The notes beneath the pieces were generated by a model. That model had not been told where the DNA came from and did not search any database. It saw nothing but the letters and a program-made list of their open reading frames with translations. Below, one piece after another: positions 27,671 to 35,742 of a stretch of DNA of 64,000 nt (positions are counted from its first letter, which is position 1; every line of letters begins with the position of its first letter). This DNA is from Kitasatospora sp052076145 (GTDB lineage Bacteria > Actinomycetota > Actinomycetes > Streptomycetales > Streptomycetaceae). Both the position numbers and the translations under genes were made by a program. The stretch is from the NCBI RefSeq assembly GCF_052076145.1, contig NZ_CP197246.1, forward strand, positions 3,658,001 to 3,722,000, read 5' to 3'.

Positions 27671-28693
27671 CTACTTCAGGCGGGTGCCGGCCGAGCGGAG
27701 GCTCTTGGCGGCCTCGGCGACGCGGGCGGCCATGCTGGCCTCGCCGAGCTTGCCCCAGGTGCGCGGGTCGTAGGTGTTCTTCTTGCCGACCTCGCCGTCG
27801 ACCTTCAGGACGCCGTCGTAGTTGCGGAACATGTGGTCCGCGATCGGGCGGGTGAAGGCGTACTGGGTGTCGGTGTCGAGGTTCATCTTCACGACGCCGT
27901 TCTCCAGCGCGGTGGCGATCTCCTCGGCGGTGGAGCCCGAGCCGCCGTGGAAGACGAAGTCGAACGGGTCCTGCTTGCCGTACTGCTTGCCGATCTCGGC
28001 CTGGAGCTCGCGGAGCAGCTCCGGCTTCAGCACGACGTTGCCCGGCTTGTAGACGCCGTGCACGTTGCCGAAGGAGGCGGCGAGGAGGTAGCGGCCCTTC
28101 TCGCCCAGGCCGAGGGCCTCGGCGGTGCGGACGGCGTCGTTGACGGTGGTGTACAGCTCGTCGTTGATCTCGTGCGTGACGCCGTCCTCCTCACCGCCGG
28201 TCGGGGTGATCTCGACCTCGAGGATGATCTTGGCGGCGGCGGCCTGGGCCAGCAGCTCCTGGGCGATCGTCAGGTTGTCGTTCAGGGTCTCGGCGGAGCC
28301 GTCCCACATGTGCGACTGGAAGAGCGGGTTCTGGCCCTTGGCCACGCGCTCGGCGGAGATCGCCAGCAGCGGGCGGACGTAGCCGTCCAGCTTGTCCTTC
28401 GGGCAGTGGTCGGTGTGCAGCGCGACGGTGATGTCGTACTTGGCGGCCACGATGTGCGCGAACTCGGCGAGCGCGACCGCGCCCGTCACCATGTCCTTGT
28501 TGTGCTGGCCGCCCAGGAACTCCGCACCACCGGTGGAGATCTGGATGATGCCGTCGCTCTCCGCCTCGGCGAAGCCGCGCAGGGCCGCGTGCAGGGTCTG
28601 CGTCGAGGTGACGTTGATGGCCGGGTAGGCGAACTTGCCCGCCTTGGCCCGGTCGAGCATCTCGTTGTAGACCTCGGGAGTTGCGATGGGCAT
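27671..28693 (-). CDS. fba: Class II fructose-bisphosphate aldolase
   Basis: Zinc-dependent glycolytic/gluconeogenic aldolase, 340 residues. Class II signatures are clear: FAYPAINVTSTQTLHAALRG at the N-terminus, ALHTDHCPKDKLD (catalytic Asp and zinc His), EVEITPTGGEEDG, ASFGNVHGVYKPGNV and DFVFHGGSGST, in the long-form (E. coli FbaA-like) order. ATG with an upstream AGGAG-like sequence. Single-gene unit closed by a strong hairpin. Confidence 0.97.
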   Translation of the reverse strand: MPIATPEVYNEMLDRAKAGKFAYPAINVTSTQTLHAALRGFAEAESDGIIQISTGGAEFLGGQHNKDMVTGAVALAEFAHIVAAKYDITVALHTDHCPKDKLDGYVRPLLAISAERVAKGQNPLFQSHMWDGSAETLNDNLTIAQELLAQAAAAKIILEVEITPTGGEEDGVTHEINDELYTTVNDAVRTAEALGLGEKGRYLLAASFGNVHGVYKPGNVVLKPELLRELQAEIGKQYGKQDPFDFVFHGGSGSTAEEIATALENGVVKMNLDTDTQYAFTRPIADHMFRNYDGVLKVDGEVGKKNTYDPRTWGKLGEASMAARVAEAAKSLRSAGTRLK

Positions 28694-28766
28694 GCGAATC
28701 CGCTCCTGTCGGTGTGCGGCGCACGGACGACCTGTCCGACGCTCGGTACGCCTTCGGTACGTGGGT

Positions 28767-29000
28767 ATGAGTACCGTGATGCAGTCGGTACCGGTGGCCG
28801 ACGCGGCTCTGCGGTGCGGCTTCCGTTACCAGGGTTCGAGGCTTCCGCCGCGGTTGGGACAGATGAGGGTGTTCTGCGACCACGGACCGGACGCCTGTGC
28901 CATCTTCCCAGACTCGCCCGCCGGGATCACCAGGTGGCTCGCCACTTGGGACGGAGACGGGCCGCACGGCCCGGCCCGGGGTGACGTTGAGCCTCCGTAA
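28767..29000 (+). CDS. Possible small protein of unknown function upstream of the DedA gene
   Basis: An open frame of 77 codons with about 80 percent G or C in third positions, compatible with real coding. It reads MSTVMQSVPVADAALRCGF and later VFCDHGPDACAIFPDSPAG, a mixed-charge, Cys-containing sequence without membrane segments. The start codon has only a weak GTGGGT in front. The stop lies 24 bases before the DedA start. It fills most of the fba-dedA intergenic region; it may instead be untranslated leader. I do not recognise it. Confidence 0.4.
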   Translation: MSTVMQSVPVADAALRCGFRYQGSRLPPRLGQMRVFCDHGPDACAIFPDSPAGITRWLATWDGDGPHGPARGDVEPP

Positions 29001-29012
29001 ACCCTTGAGCGC

Positions 29013-29018
29013 TATCCT
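29013..29018 (+). promoter_or_regulatory. Putative -10 element of the DedA gene
   Basis: TATCCT lies six bases before GTG 29025; TTGAGC at 28987-28992 is a possible -35 with a long 20-base spacer. This suggests a leaderless transcript. Confidence 0.4.
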
Positions 29019-29024
29019 GCGCCC

Positions 29025-29738
29025 GTGGAACCAATCCAACTTGCGGTCAACGTACTGGACGCCAAATCGCTGATCTCCTCGCTCGGCGCGATCGGGCTGC
29101 TGGCGATCATCTTCGCCGAGACCGGCCTGCTCATCGGGTTCTTCTTCCCCGGTGACTCGCTGCTGATCCTGGCCGGGGTCGCCGCCTCGAGCGCGGCCTC
29201 CTCCGTGCTGGGAGAGGGGGCCAGGCTGCCGATCGCGGTGCTGCTGATCGGCGCGCCGGTCTGCGCCGTCGCGGGTGCACAGCTGGGGCACCTGCTCGGA
29301 GCCAAGGTCGGCCCGAAACTGTTCGACAAGCCCGATTCGAAGATCTTCCGGCGCCAGTACGTGCTGAAGGCCGAGGAGTACTTCGACAAGTTCGGGCCGG
29401 CCAAGGCCGTGGTGATGGCCCGTTTCATCCCGATCGTCCGGACCTTCCTCAATCCCGTCGCCGGGACGCTGGAGATGCCCGCCCGCACGTTCTTCGTGTG
29501 GAACGTCGTCGGCGGCGTGCTCTGGACGGAGTCGATGCTGCTGATCGGCTACTTCGCCGGTGCCGGGCTGGCGCCCGTGATCGACAAGTACCTGATCCCG
29601 GCGATGCTGTTGATCATCCTGATCTCGGTCTCGCCGATCATCTTCGAGGTGATGCGCGAGCGGAAGAAGAAGAAGGCGGCCGGCCAGGCCGACTCCCGCG
29701 AGGCCGACTCGGTCGGCGGCCGGCACCGCAAGAACTGA
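29025..29738 (+). CDS. DedA-family membrane protein
   Basis: A 237-residue polytopic protein of the DedA/VTT family, whose members act in membrane lipid (undecaprenyl-phosphate or phospholipid) translocation. Signatures are IIFAETGLLIGFFFPGDSLL near residue 25 and FGPAKAVVMARFIPIVRTF, containing the conserved Arg that is essential in the family. About five hydrophobic segments are followed by a Lys-rich cytoplasmic tail (ERKKKKAAG). It is convergent with pyrE and separated from it by a hairpin holding a parS-like site. Confidence 0.9.
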   Translation: MEPIQLAVNVLDAKSLISSLGAIGLLAIIFAETGLLIGFFFPGDSLLILAGVAASSAASSVLGEGARLPIAVLLIGAPVCAVAGAQLGHLLGAKVGPKLFDKPDSKIFRRQYVLKAEEYFDKFGPAKAVVMARFIPIVRTFLNPVAGTLEMPARTFFVWNVVGGVLWTESMLLIGYFAGAGLAPVIDKYLIPAMLLIILISVSPIIFEVMRERKKKKAAGQADSREADSVGGRHRKN

Positions 29739-29749
29739 CCAGGTACGGA

Positions 29750-29793
29750 AACGGCCGGCGTCTCACGTTGTTTCACGTGAAACGCCGGCCGTT
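29750..29793. terminator. Convergent terminator between DedA gene and pyrE
   Basis: A 12-bp stem (29750-29761 with 29782-29793) formed by AACGGCCGGCGT and its complement, with a 20-base loop. The loop contains nearly all of the parS-like palindrome. Confidence 0.7.
29769..29784. promoter_or_regulatory. parS: parS site (ParB binding, chromosome segregation)
   Basis: TGTTTCACGTGAAACG matches the bacterial parS consensus TGTTTCACGTGAAACA at 15 of 16 positions and contains the full 14-bp palindrome GTTTCACGTGAAAC reported for Streptomyces. Streptomyces chromosomes carry many such sites clustered around oriC, often intergenic, as here between two convergent stops. ParB would load at this site and spread over the flanking genes. 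Confidence 0.85.
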
Positions 29794-29820
29794 CTCGTAC
29801 CCGGGGCCTGGGGCCTGGGA

Positions 29821-30360
29821 TCAGCCGAGGTCGAGGTCCTTGAGGGAGTAGGCCGCGTAGTACGGCAGACCGGCTGCCTCGATCGCCGGGGCGGCGCCGC
29901 GCTCGACGATCACCGCGACGGCGACGACCTCGGCGCCCGCCTCACGCAGGGCCTCGACGGCCGTCAGCGGCGAACCACCGGTGGTGGAGACGTCCTCGAC
30001 CACCAGCACCCGGCGGCCCTTGACGGACGGCCCCTCGACCCGCTGCTGCATCCCGTGCGCCTTGCCGGTCTTGCGGACGACGAACGCGTCCAGCTTCCGG
30101 CCCTGCGCGGCGGCGGCGTGCAGCATCGACGTCCCGACAGGGTCGGCGCCCAGCGTCAGACCGCCCACGGCGTCGTAGTCGAGCTCGGCGGTGGCGTCCA
30201 GCATGACCTGGCCGACCAGCGGAGCGGCCTCGCCGTCCAGCGTGATGCGGCGGAGGTCGATGTAGTAGTCGGCCTCCAGCCCGGAGGAGAGGGTGACCTT
30301 GCCGTGCACGACGGCCTTGTCCTTGATCTGCGCCAGCAGGGCGTCGCGGTGGTTGCTCAT
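29821..30360 (-). CDS. pyrE: Orotate phosphoribosyltransferase
   Basis: Pyrimidine pathway enzyme that converts orotate and PRPP to OMP. The 179-residue protein shows KVTLSSGLEADYYIDLRRIT at the N-terminus, VGGLTLGADPVG in the core, RKTGKAHGMQQRVEG in the flexible catalytic loop region, and the PRPP-binding motif VLVVEDVSTTGGS. Length is normal. It is separate from the main pyrimidine operon, as in other streptomycetes. Confidence 0.95.
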   Translation of the reverse strand: MSNHRDALLAQIKDKAVVHGKVTLSSGLEADYYIDLRRITLDGEAAPLVGQVMLDATAELDYDAVGGLTLGADPVGTSMLHAAAAQGRKLDAFVVRKTGKAHGMQQRVEGPSVKGRRVLVVEDVSTTGGSPLTAVEALREAGAEVVAVAVIVERGAAPAIEAAGLPYYAAYSLKDLDLG

Positions 30361-30405
30361 GAGCAGCCAGTCTAGGGGCTGTTCGACCTGCTGCCCGGCC
30401 TGCGG

Positions 30406-31377
30406 TCAGCGCCGCCGCAGGGCGCGGACCAGTACGACCGCGCCGCCGATCAGGGCGACGCCGCCGCCGATCATCCACGGCACCGAGCTGCCACCGCCGC
30501 TGACCGGGACGGTCTCCGGGCCGACCCAGCGGGTGGCGGCGCGGGCACGGGCGCTGCGGGCGGGCGGAGCCGGGGCGTAGCGCCCGCGTGGCGGGGCGTG
30601 GTCGACCTCCTCCGCCGACCGGCCGACGATGCTGCGGCGGACGGGTCCGTCCAGGGCCGCGTCCGCGGCGGCGGGCATGGGCTGGAAGACGTACGGGAGA
30701 TCGGCGGGGGAGTCCGGGACGGCCGGGAACTCCGGCAGCTCGGCAGGCTGCCGGGGGCCGGGCTCGGGGTCGTCGGAGAAGGAGATCAGGTCGCTGAGGT
30801 CGTCGTCGAGGTCGCCGAAGCCCGAGGCGGCGTGGTCCTCCAGGTAGAGCACTGTCGCGGTGGGCGGCTCTGCGCCTCCGGCCTCCAGCACGAGAGCCGT
30901 GGCGAAGCGGTCGAGCAGGCGGCGCCCGGCGGCGGCCAGGGTGGCGGCGTCGAACTCGGCGAGCCGGCCCGTCGCGCTCAGGTCGCAGGTGAAGCGGATG
31001 GCCGCGCGGTCGGTGCCTGCGGGCTGCTCGGTGGTGTCAGGCTGCCCGGCGGTGTCGGCCTGCGCGGCCTGTTCGGCCGGCTCCGCCTTCTCGGTGGCGA
31101 TCCGGACGGTCGCCGTGACCGCGCCGTTCCCGCGCGCCTCCTGGCCCTCGGCGAGCACCGTCAGCACGCCCTCGCGGCCCTGGATCAGCGAGAGCGTGCC
31201 CCGGTAGGTGATGGTGGAGGAACCGATCCGCACCCTCAGCCTGCCGCTGATCTCCTGCCCGTCACCGGCGTCGGCCTCGGTGCTCAGCCCCGGGACGCAG
31301 CGGGCCAGCAGCGCGGGCTCCCGGAGGGCCGGCAGGACGACATCGGCCGACAGCGGTACGACAACCTCATGCTCCAT
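30406..31377 (-). CDS. SRPBCC/CoxG-like protein with C-terminal membrane anchor
   Basis: A 323-residue protein. The N-terminal 150 residues resemble the CoxG/SRPBCC lipid-binding fold (MEHEVVVPLSADVVLPALRE, ISGRLRVRIGSSTITYRGTL). A disordered acidic/Pro-rich region (about 170-285) follows, then a single C-terminal helix (SVPWMIGGGVALIGGAVVLV) and RALRRR, giving a tail-anchored topology with the domain inside the cell. An insertion rich in Ala/Glu/Thr interrupts the SRPBCC fold near residues 95-125. The ATG at 31377 is favoured by TAGGCT seven bases upstream. Function unknown; a hydrophobic ligand is likely. Confidence 0.75.
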   Translation of the reverse strand: MEHEVVVPLSADVVLPALREPALLARCVPGLSTEADAGDGQEISGRLRVRIGSSTITYRGTLSLIQGREGVLTVLAEGQEARGNGAVTATVRIATEKAEPAEQAAQADTAGQPDTTEQPAGTDRAAIRFTCDLSATGRLAEFDAATLAAAGRRLLDRFATALVLEAGGAEPPTATVLYLEDHAASGFGDLDDDLSDLISFSDDPEPGPRQPAELPEFPAVPDSPADLPYVFQPMPAAADAALDGPVRRSIVGRSAEEVDHAPPRGRYAPAPPARSARARAATRWVGPETVPVSGGGSSVPWMIGGGVALIGGAVVLVRALRRR

Positions 31378-31384
31378 GTCAGCG

Positions 31385-31390
31385 AGCCTA
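31385..31390 (-). promoter_or_regulatory. Putative -10 element of the SRPBCC gene
   Basis: On the minus strand TAGGCT is followed by seven bases and the ATG at 31377, without a ribosome binding site. This fits a leaderless transcript. Confidence 0.45.
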
Positions 31391-31470
31391 CCCACCCTCC
31401 TCCCCGGGACGGACCCTTGCCGTCAGGTTGACGCCCGCGTTAGACCTACCGGCGGACGCACCGGCCCGGC

Positions 31471-33168
31471 CTAGCCGAGCAGGGTCCGGGGGGCGGGCAG
31501 TTCGGCCGGGCGTTCGGCGGCCAGCTGTTCGGCGGAGCGTTGCAGGCTCTCGGGGGTGAGCGAGCGTGGGGCGGGGGTGTCCGCGGCGAGGGCGAGTTCC
31601 GGCTGCGTGTCGGAGGAGAGCACGAAGGTCTGGCCGGGCTCGGGGCCGCGAGGGCAGTGCCGGGGGCCGTCGGCGGCGGCGTACGGGACGGTCTGCAGCC
31701 CGGCGGTCCGCAGGCCGGACTCGGTGGACCAGAGGCCGGGGCCGACCGTGCCGGAGCGGACGGCGAGCCGGCCGCCGGGGGCCAGGCGGTGGGCGGCGAG
31801 GCCGTAGAACTCGGCGGAGGCGTACGTCTGGTCGGGTCCGTCACCGGGCGGGGGCAGGTCGGAGACGATCACGTCGAAGGTGTTGTCGCCGCTGCGCAGC
31901 CACTCCAGCGGGTCGGCGCTGACCAGGGTGGCCCGGGAGTCGTCGAAGGAGTGCTCGCCGAGCGCGGCGAGGGCTTCGTCGCTGCGGGCGAGGGCGGGGA
32001 GCGCCGGGTCGGGCTCGACCACCAGCACCGAGCGGACGGACGGGTGCCGCAGCACCTCGCGCAGGGCCAGCCCGTCGCCGCCGCCGAGCACCAGCACCCG
32101 CAGCTGTCGGCCGGTGGCGAGCGCGGGCTGCACGAGGGCCTCGTGCTCGCGGTACTCGTCCGGGCCGCAGACGGCGGAGCGGCCGTCGAGGAAGAGTTCC
32201 AGGGGCGCGTCGCGCTGGGGCGGCACCCGGGGGGTGGGCCCGGTCAGCACGATCTCGTGGTGCCGGCTCTGGGTGGCGAAGCGCACCTGAGCCCCGTAGA
32301 GGGCCTGCCTGGCGGCGCGTTCGATCGCGCCGGTGCAGGCGGCGGCGACGGCCAGGGTGATCAGCACCAGCCCGCAGCCCGTCCACAGCAGCAGCCGGGC
32401 GCGTGGCGGTGGCTCGTCGCGGAACAGCCAGAGCACGACGGCCGCCCCGGCGAGGGCGTTCACCGCGCCGGTGAGCAGCGCGCCGGTGGCCTGGCCGAGG
32501 GCGGGCAGCAGGACGAACGGGAAGGCCAGCCCGCCGATCAGGGCGCCCACGTAGTCGGCGGCGAAGAGGTCGGCGGCGGCCCGGCCCGCGTCCTCCCGGC
32601 GGATGCGCTGGATCAGCGTCATCAGCAGCGGGATCTCGGCCCCGATCAGGGTGCCGATGACGAAGGTCGTGCCGACCAGCCCGGCGCTGGTGGCCCCGTA
32701 CCGGTCGAGCCAGGCCCAGCAGCTGTAGAGGGCCAGGACGGAGAGCCCGCCGATCAGCGCGAGCGCGCACTCGACCAGCGCGAAGGAGGTGGCCGGGCGT
32801 CGGGTCAGCCGTTTGGCGAGCAGTGAGCCGACGCCCATCGCGAACACCATGACGGAGAGCACGACGGAGGTCTGCGTGACCGAGTTGCCGAGCAAGTACC
32901 CGCCGAGGGCGACGAGTTCGAGTTCGTACACCAGACCGCAGGCCGCGCAGACGAACGCGGCGAGCAGCACCAGCAGCCGGGCGGCGCGCGGGTGGGCGCG
33001 GCGTCGGCGGCCCGGCCGCGAGCCGGTGCCACCCGGTATGGCGTCCCGCGCCCGGACGGCCCGTGCGCCGATCTCGCGCAGCCGGGTGGGGTCTTGGGCT
33101 CCGAGCGGGGACGATCCTTCGCCGTTGACGCCCGGCTGGACGGGTGGGCCTGCCGGATGGTTGATCAT
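31471..33168 (-). CDS. Membrane-fused spermidine synthase-like protein
   Basis: A 565-residue two-part protein. An N-terminal cytoplasmic Arg-rich tail is followed by about eight membrane helices (about 60-275; LLVLLAAFVCAACGLVYELE starts the first). The C-terminal soluble domain is polyamine aminopropyltransferase-like: VLVLGGGDGLALREVLRHP for nucleotide binding, VLVVEPDPALPALARSD and VIVSDLPPPGDGPDQTYASA with the family Asp. Such fusions occur widely in actinobacteria but their substrate is unproven. ATG 33168 is preferred, with TAGCGT six bases upstream; TTG 33174 is an alternative. Confidence 0.85.
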   Translation of the reverse strand: MINHPAGPPVQPGVNGEGSSPLGAQDPTRLREIGARAVRARDAIPGGTGSRPGRRRRAHPRAARLLVLLAAFVCAACGLVYELELVALGGYLLGNSVTQTSVVLSVMVFAMGVGSLLAKRLTRRPATSFALVECALALIGGLSVLALYSCWAWLDRYGATSAGLVGTTFVIGTLIGAEIPLLMTLIQRIRREDAGRAAADLFAADYVGALIGGLAFPFVLLPALGQATGALLTGAVNALAGAAVVLWLFRDEPPPRARLLLWTGCGLVLITLAVAAACTGAIERAARQALYGAQVRFATQSRHHEIVLTGPTPRVPPQRDAPLELFLDGRSAVCGPDEYREHEALVQPALATGRQLRVLVLGGGDGLALREVLRHPSVRSVLVVEPDPALPALARSDEALAALGEHSFDDSRATLVSADPLEWLRSGDNTFDVIVSDLPPPGDGPDQTYASAEFYGLAAHRLAPGGRLAVRSGTVGPGLWSTESGLRTAGLQTVPYAAADGPRHCPRGPEPGQTFVLSSDTQPELALAADTPAPRSLTPESLQRSAEQLAAERPAELPAPRTLLG

Positions 33169-33260
33169 GAACAAACGCTAGGCGACGTGCGGTGTCGGTA
33201 GCTGCACCCATTCGACGGACAGCGCGGTGCAGCGAATTGACGATTCATCAGCATGGGGTA

Positions 33261-33881
33261 TCAGTCCGGCTCGACGCTGTGGCGGGAGGGGCTGGTGGGG
33301 TTGTTGGGACTACTGGTACCGGGACTCGGGCTCGGGCCGGTCGGCCGGACGACGAGCGAGGAGCGGGTGCAGACCAGGCGTCCCTCCTGCGGGTAGGCGT
33401 GCCAGGTCCGCCAGAGCACCCGGTTCTGGTCGCCGTGCGCGACCAGGGCGGTGAAGGCGCTCGGGTCGCCGGGGAAGATCCCGGCGAGGGCGCGCGGGTG
33501 GCCCTCCACCAGTGCCAGCAACTCCTGGGCGCGGGCGGCGAAGATGTGGGCGGGCAGCTCCTCGATCCGGGCCGCGAACTCGTACTCCCAGCCCGCGACC
33601 TGCTTGGCGACCCGGGCAGGCAGCGGGGTCTGGCGGCCGGGCAGGCAGGCGACGGTCTCCAGGCACTCGCCCGGCCCGGCGGCCAGGATGACCTGGTGCG
33701 AGGCGCCGAGCAGGCGCAACTGCAGGGTGCCGCCGGAGCGGGCGGCCGTGGTGGTGTCGGTGCCGGGGCTGTCGAGTCTCAGGTCGCGCACCGCGAGCGC
33801 GGGCAGCGGCTCGCCGCCCAGGCACCACGCCAAATCACCGGCGCGGGTGTCCGTGTAGGAAGTCTGCAGTGTGGTGAGCAT
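33261..33881 (-). CDS. DUF2617-like conserved protein
   Basis: A 206-residue soluble protein starting MLTTLQTSYTDTRAGDLAWC, with VARVAKQVAGWEYEFAARIE-like and GIFPGDPSAFTALVAHGDQN segments in the order I associate with DUF2617. The last 30 residues are a Pro/Ser-rich tail. It lies 92 bases upstream of the spermidine synthase-like gene on the same strand and may share function or transcript. No catalytic motif is evident. Confidence 0.7.
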   Translation of the reverse strand: MLTTLQTSYTDTRAGDLAWCLGGEPLPALAVRDLRLDSPGTDTTTAARSGGTLQLRLLGASHQVILAAGPGECLETVACLPGRQTPLPARVAKQVAGWEYEFAARIEELPAHIFAARAQELLALVEGHPRALAGIFPGDPSAFTALVAHGDQNRVLWRTWHAYPQEGRLVCTRSSLVVRPTGPSPSPGTSSPNNPTSPSRHSVEPD

Positions 33882-34286
33882 GCTGGGCTCCGCGTTTCAG
33901 CTCCGTGCGCGCCCGCCGTGCAGCATCCGGCCCGGCGCAGAGCGGGGCTGTTCGAGGCTGTGCGGTCCCTGGCGCGGCCGACCGTGGAAGGAAGGATTCC
34001 GGCTGGAGATTCAGCAGCAGAGAAGCACGAATTCTCCGGGTCCGTCAGGGATTTACCCATCTTTGCCAAGCATTCACCGGTCTGGGCGCAGCCACAGCCA
34101 GGGTGTGATCGGGACGGTGAACGACTCTGTCCAGTGTGCGCCCCCAAAGCCAGAGCGCGCGCCGTGCACGCGGTCGGTGCGCCGTCCGTACGGGTGGCGT
34201 GCTCGCACGGCGGTGCACCGGCCGCCCGGCGGGGTGGGTCGGGGCCGGTCAGGGCTGGTACGAACGGGTGAATGGACCGGTGGCGG
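33882..34286. other. Intergenic region without recognised gene
   Basis: About 405 bases between two minus-strand genes. Open frames here lack the third-position bias of true genes. An AT-richer patch at 33995-34080 probably contains the promoter for the DUF2617-like gene. Confidence 0.45.
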
Positions 34287-35129
34287 TCAGACTGCGGTGC
34301 CGACCGAGACGTACCAGCCCAGCGGCAGGCCGACCGTCCCGTCCTCCCGGCGGTACTCCGCGCTGTGGAGCTGCCAGGCCGCGTCCAGCGCCTCGCGGTC
34401 CTCGGCCGACTGAGCGGCCAGCACCCAGTACGCCGTGCCCGCGATGGAGCGCAGCCGGTCCCAGTACTGCGCGGGGGAGTCGACGGTCAGCTGCCAGGAG
34501 AAGGGGTGCTGGTGGTCGACCCGGAAGCCCGCCGCCGTCAGTTCCTCGTGGAGGCGCTCGGGGGTCAGTTCGAAGGGTGCCATCGCCTCCGGTGGCAGTT
34601 CGAAGCCCTCGACCGAGTCGCCGAGCACACCGCTCCCCAGCGTCAGGGCCGCACACGCGTCCGGATCACCCCAGGACTGGACGTGCAGGCTGCCGCCCGG
34701 ACGCAGCACCCGGCGGCACTCGCGCAGCGCGGCCGGCAGGTCGGGCAGCACCCAGGCGGTCTTGAGCATCGTGACGGCATCGAACTGGGCGTCTTCGTAC
34801 GGGAGTTCGCTTGCCGATCCGACCGAGAAGGACAGTCGGTGCTGGAGTTCGAGGGGGAGGGCGGGCAGCAACTTCTCGGTGGCGATGCGCACGGCGACGT
34901 CGGAGTAGTCGAGCCCGGACACCTGCGACTCGGGGACGGCGGCGGCGAGGGCGCAGCTGAGTGCCCCGTTGCCCGATCCGACGTCCAGGACGCTCCGCGC
35001 GCCGGACGCGTGGACGAGGCCGACGAGGGAGTCGATCAGGGCGGTGCCGATCTCGCTGGAGGACGCGCCACGGGCATCCGCGACCCGGTTCCAGTGGTGC
35101 CGGCTGAAGTAGTCCAGATCGACGTTCAC
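34287..35129 (-). CDS. Class I SAM-dependent methyltransferase, divergent from the MNIO operon
   Basis: About 280 residues with a canonical class I core: motif I VLDVGSGNGALSCALA, motif II VSGLDYSDVAV, motif post-I ELPYEDAQFDAVTMLKTAWV and ECRRVLRPGGSLHVQSWGDP. An N-terminal YFSRHHWNRVADARG region and a C-terminal aromatic-rich part may bind substrate. GTG 35129 is preceded by GAGGAG; a longer upstream reading frame has no support. It shares a 400-base control region with the plus-strand peptide-oxidase operon, so it may be a tailoring enzyme of that pathway, but this is inference from position only. Confidence 0.78.
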   Translation of the reverse strand: MNVDLDYFSRHHWNRVADARGASSSEIGTALIDSLVGLVHASGARSVLDVGSGNGALSCALAAAVPESQVSGLDYSDVAVRIATEKLLPALPLELQHRLSFSVGSASELPYEDAQFDAVTMLKTAWVLPDLPAALRECRRVLRPGGSLHVQSWGDPDACAALTLGSGVLGDSVEGFELPPEAMAPFELTPERLHEELTAAGFRVDHQHPFSWQLTVDSPAQYWDRLRSIAGTAYWVLAAQSAEDREALDAAWQLHSAEYRREDGTVGLPLGWYVSVGTAV

Positions 35130-35529
35130 GCGCTCCTCGACCTCTCCCGTGTCGGCGTGGCGCGCCGCCGTTCCGTGCCGCTGCGGCGCCGTTCCGGATT
35201 GTTGCACCCGTGTGTCGCCCTGCGCAGCTGTTCGAACGATCCGCCTCCCGGCTGCTCGCTGTTCACTCGGCTCAGGGCTCTGCGCCACTTCGTACAATTG
35301 ACAGATCATCAGCAAGGTCATCTCCCCTGGCCACGGCAAGACTTGGCCGAGAGAACACCAAAGTGCCTGTTTGGCAAGGGATTTGATGGTCGACGAATGA
35401 GTCTTGCGCGGGTAGGTCGTTAGTGGTCAACTCTCAACCGAGCGCGCTCAGATGGTGGCGCCACTCGGTGGCCCTGTCGGCCAGGAACCGTTCGCGGCGT
35501 GATGTCATGTTCGAAGGGGGGTGACGCAC
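35130..35529. promoter_or_regulatory. Divergent control region between methyltransferase and peptide-oxidase operon
   Basis: About 400 bases. TTGACA at 35298-35303 is a perfect -35 hexamer on the plus strand, but no convincing -10 follows at the right distance. AT content is raised between 35280 and 35420. AAGGGGG (35514-35520) is the ribosome site for the peptide at 35530. No other gene is supported. Confidence 0.4.
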
Positions 35530-35592
35530 ATGGAGACCACCACGATCACGATCAGCCGCGAGACCAAGGTTCGCCGCAGCCCGACCTGCTGA
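35530..35592 (+). CDS. Candidate RiPP precursor/carrier peptide ending in Cys
   Basis: A 20-codon gene with a strong AAGGGGG ribosome site, 150 bases upstream of an MNIO oxidase. The peptide starts METTTITISRE and ends KVRRSPTC, so its only Cys is the C-terminal residue. MNIO enzymes modify Cys or the C-terminus of short peptides, and in 3-thiaglutamate biosynthesis the substrate is a C-terminal Cys, which makes this the best precursor candidate. GTG 35521 in frame would add three residues. Competing view: a 52-codon frame at 35502-35660 overlaps it but has no ribosome site, and the region may be a decayed longer gene. Homologues upstream of other MNIO genes would settle it. Confidence 0.5.
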   Translation: METTTITISRETKVRRSPTC

Positions 35593-35742
35593 AGAAGCAC
35601 CTGAATCGCGGGGGCACTACTGGCCTCCGGTACGTCCGAGTGAAGCGACGCCGGCAGTGAGACCTGCCCTGCGAGCGGTTCCTGGTCGTCAAGGTCACCG
35701 AGGGCAACACCCGCACGAGGACAGGTTGAGAAGGTGTCGCCG

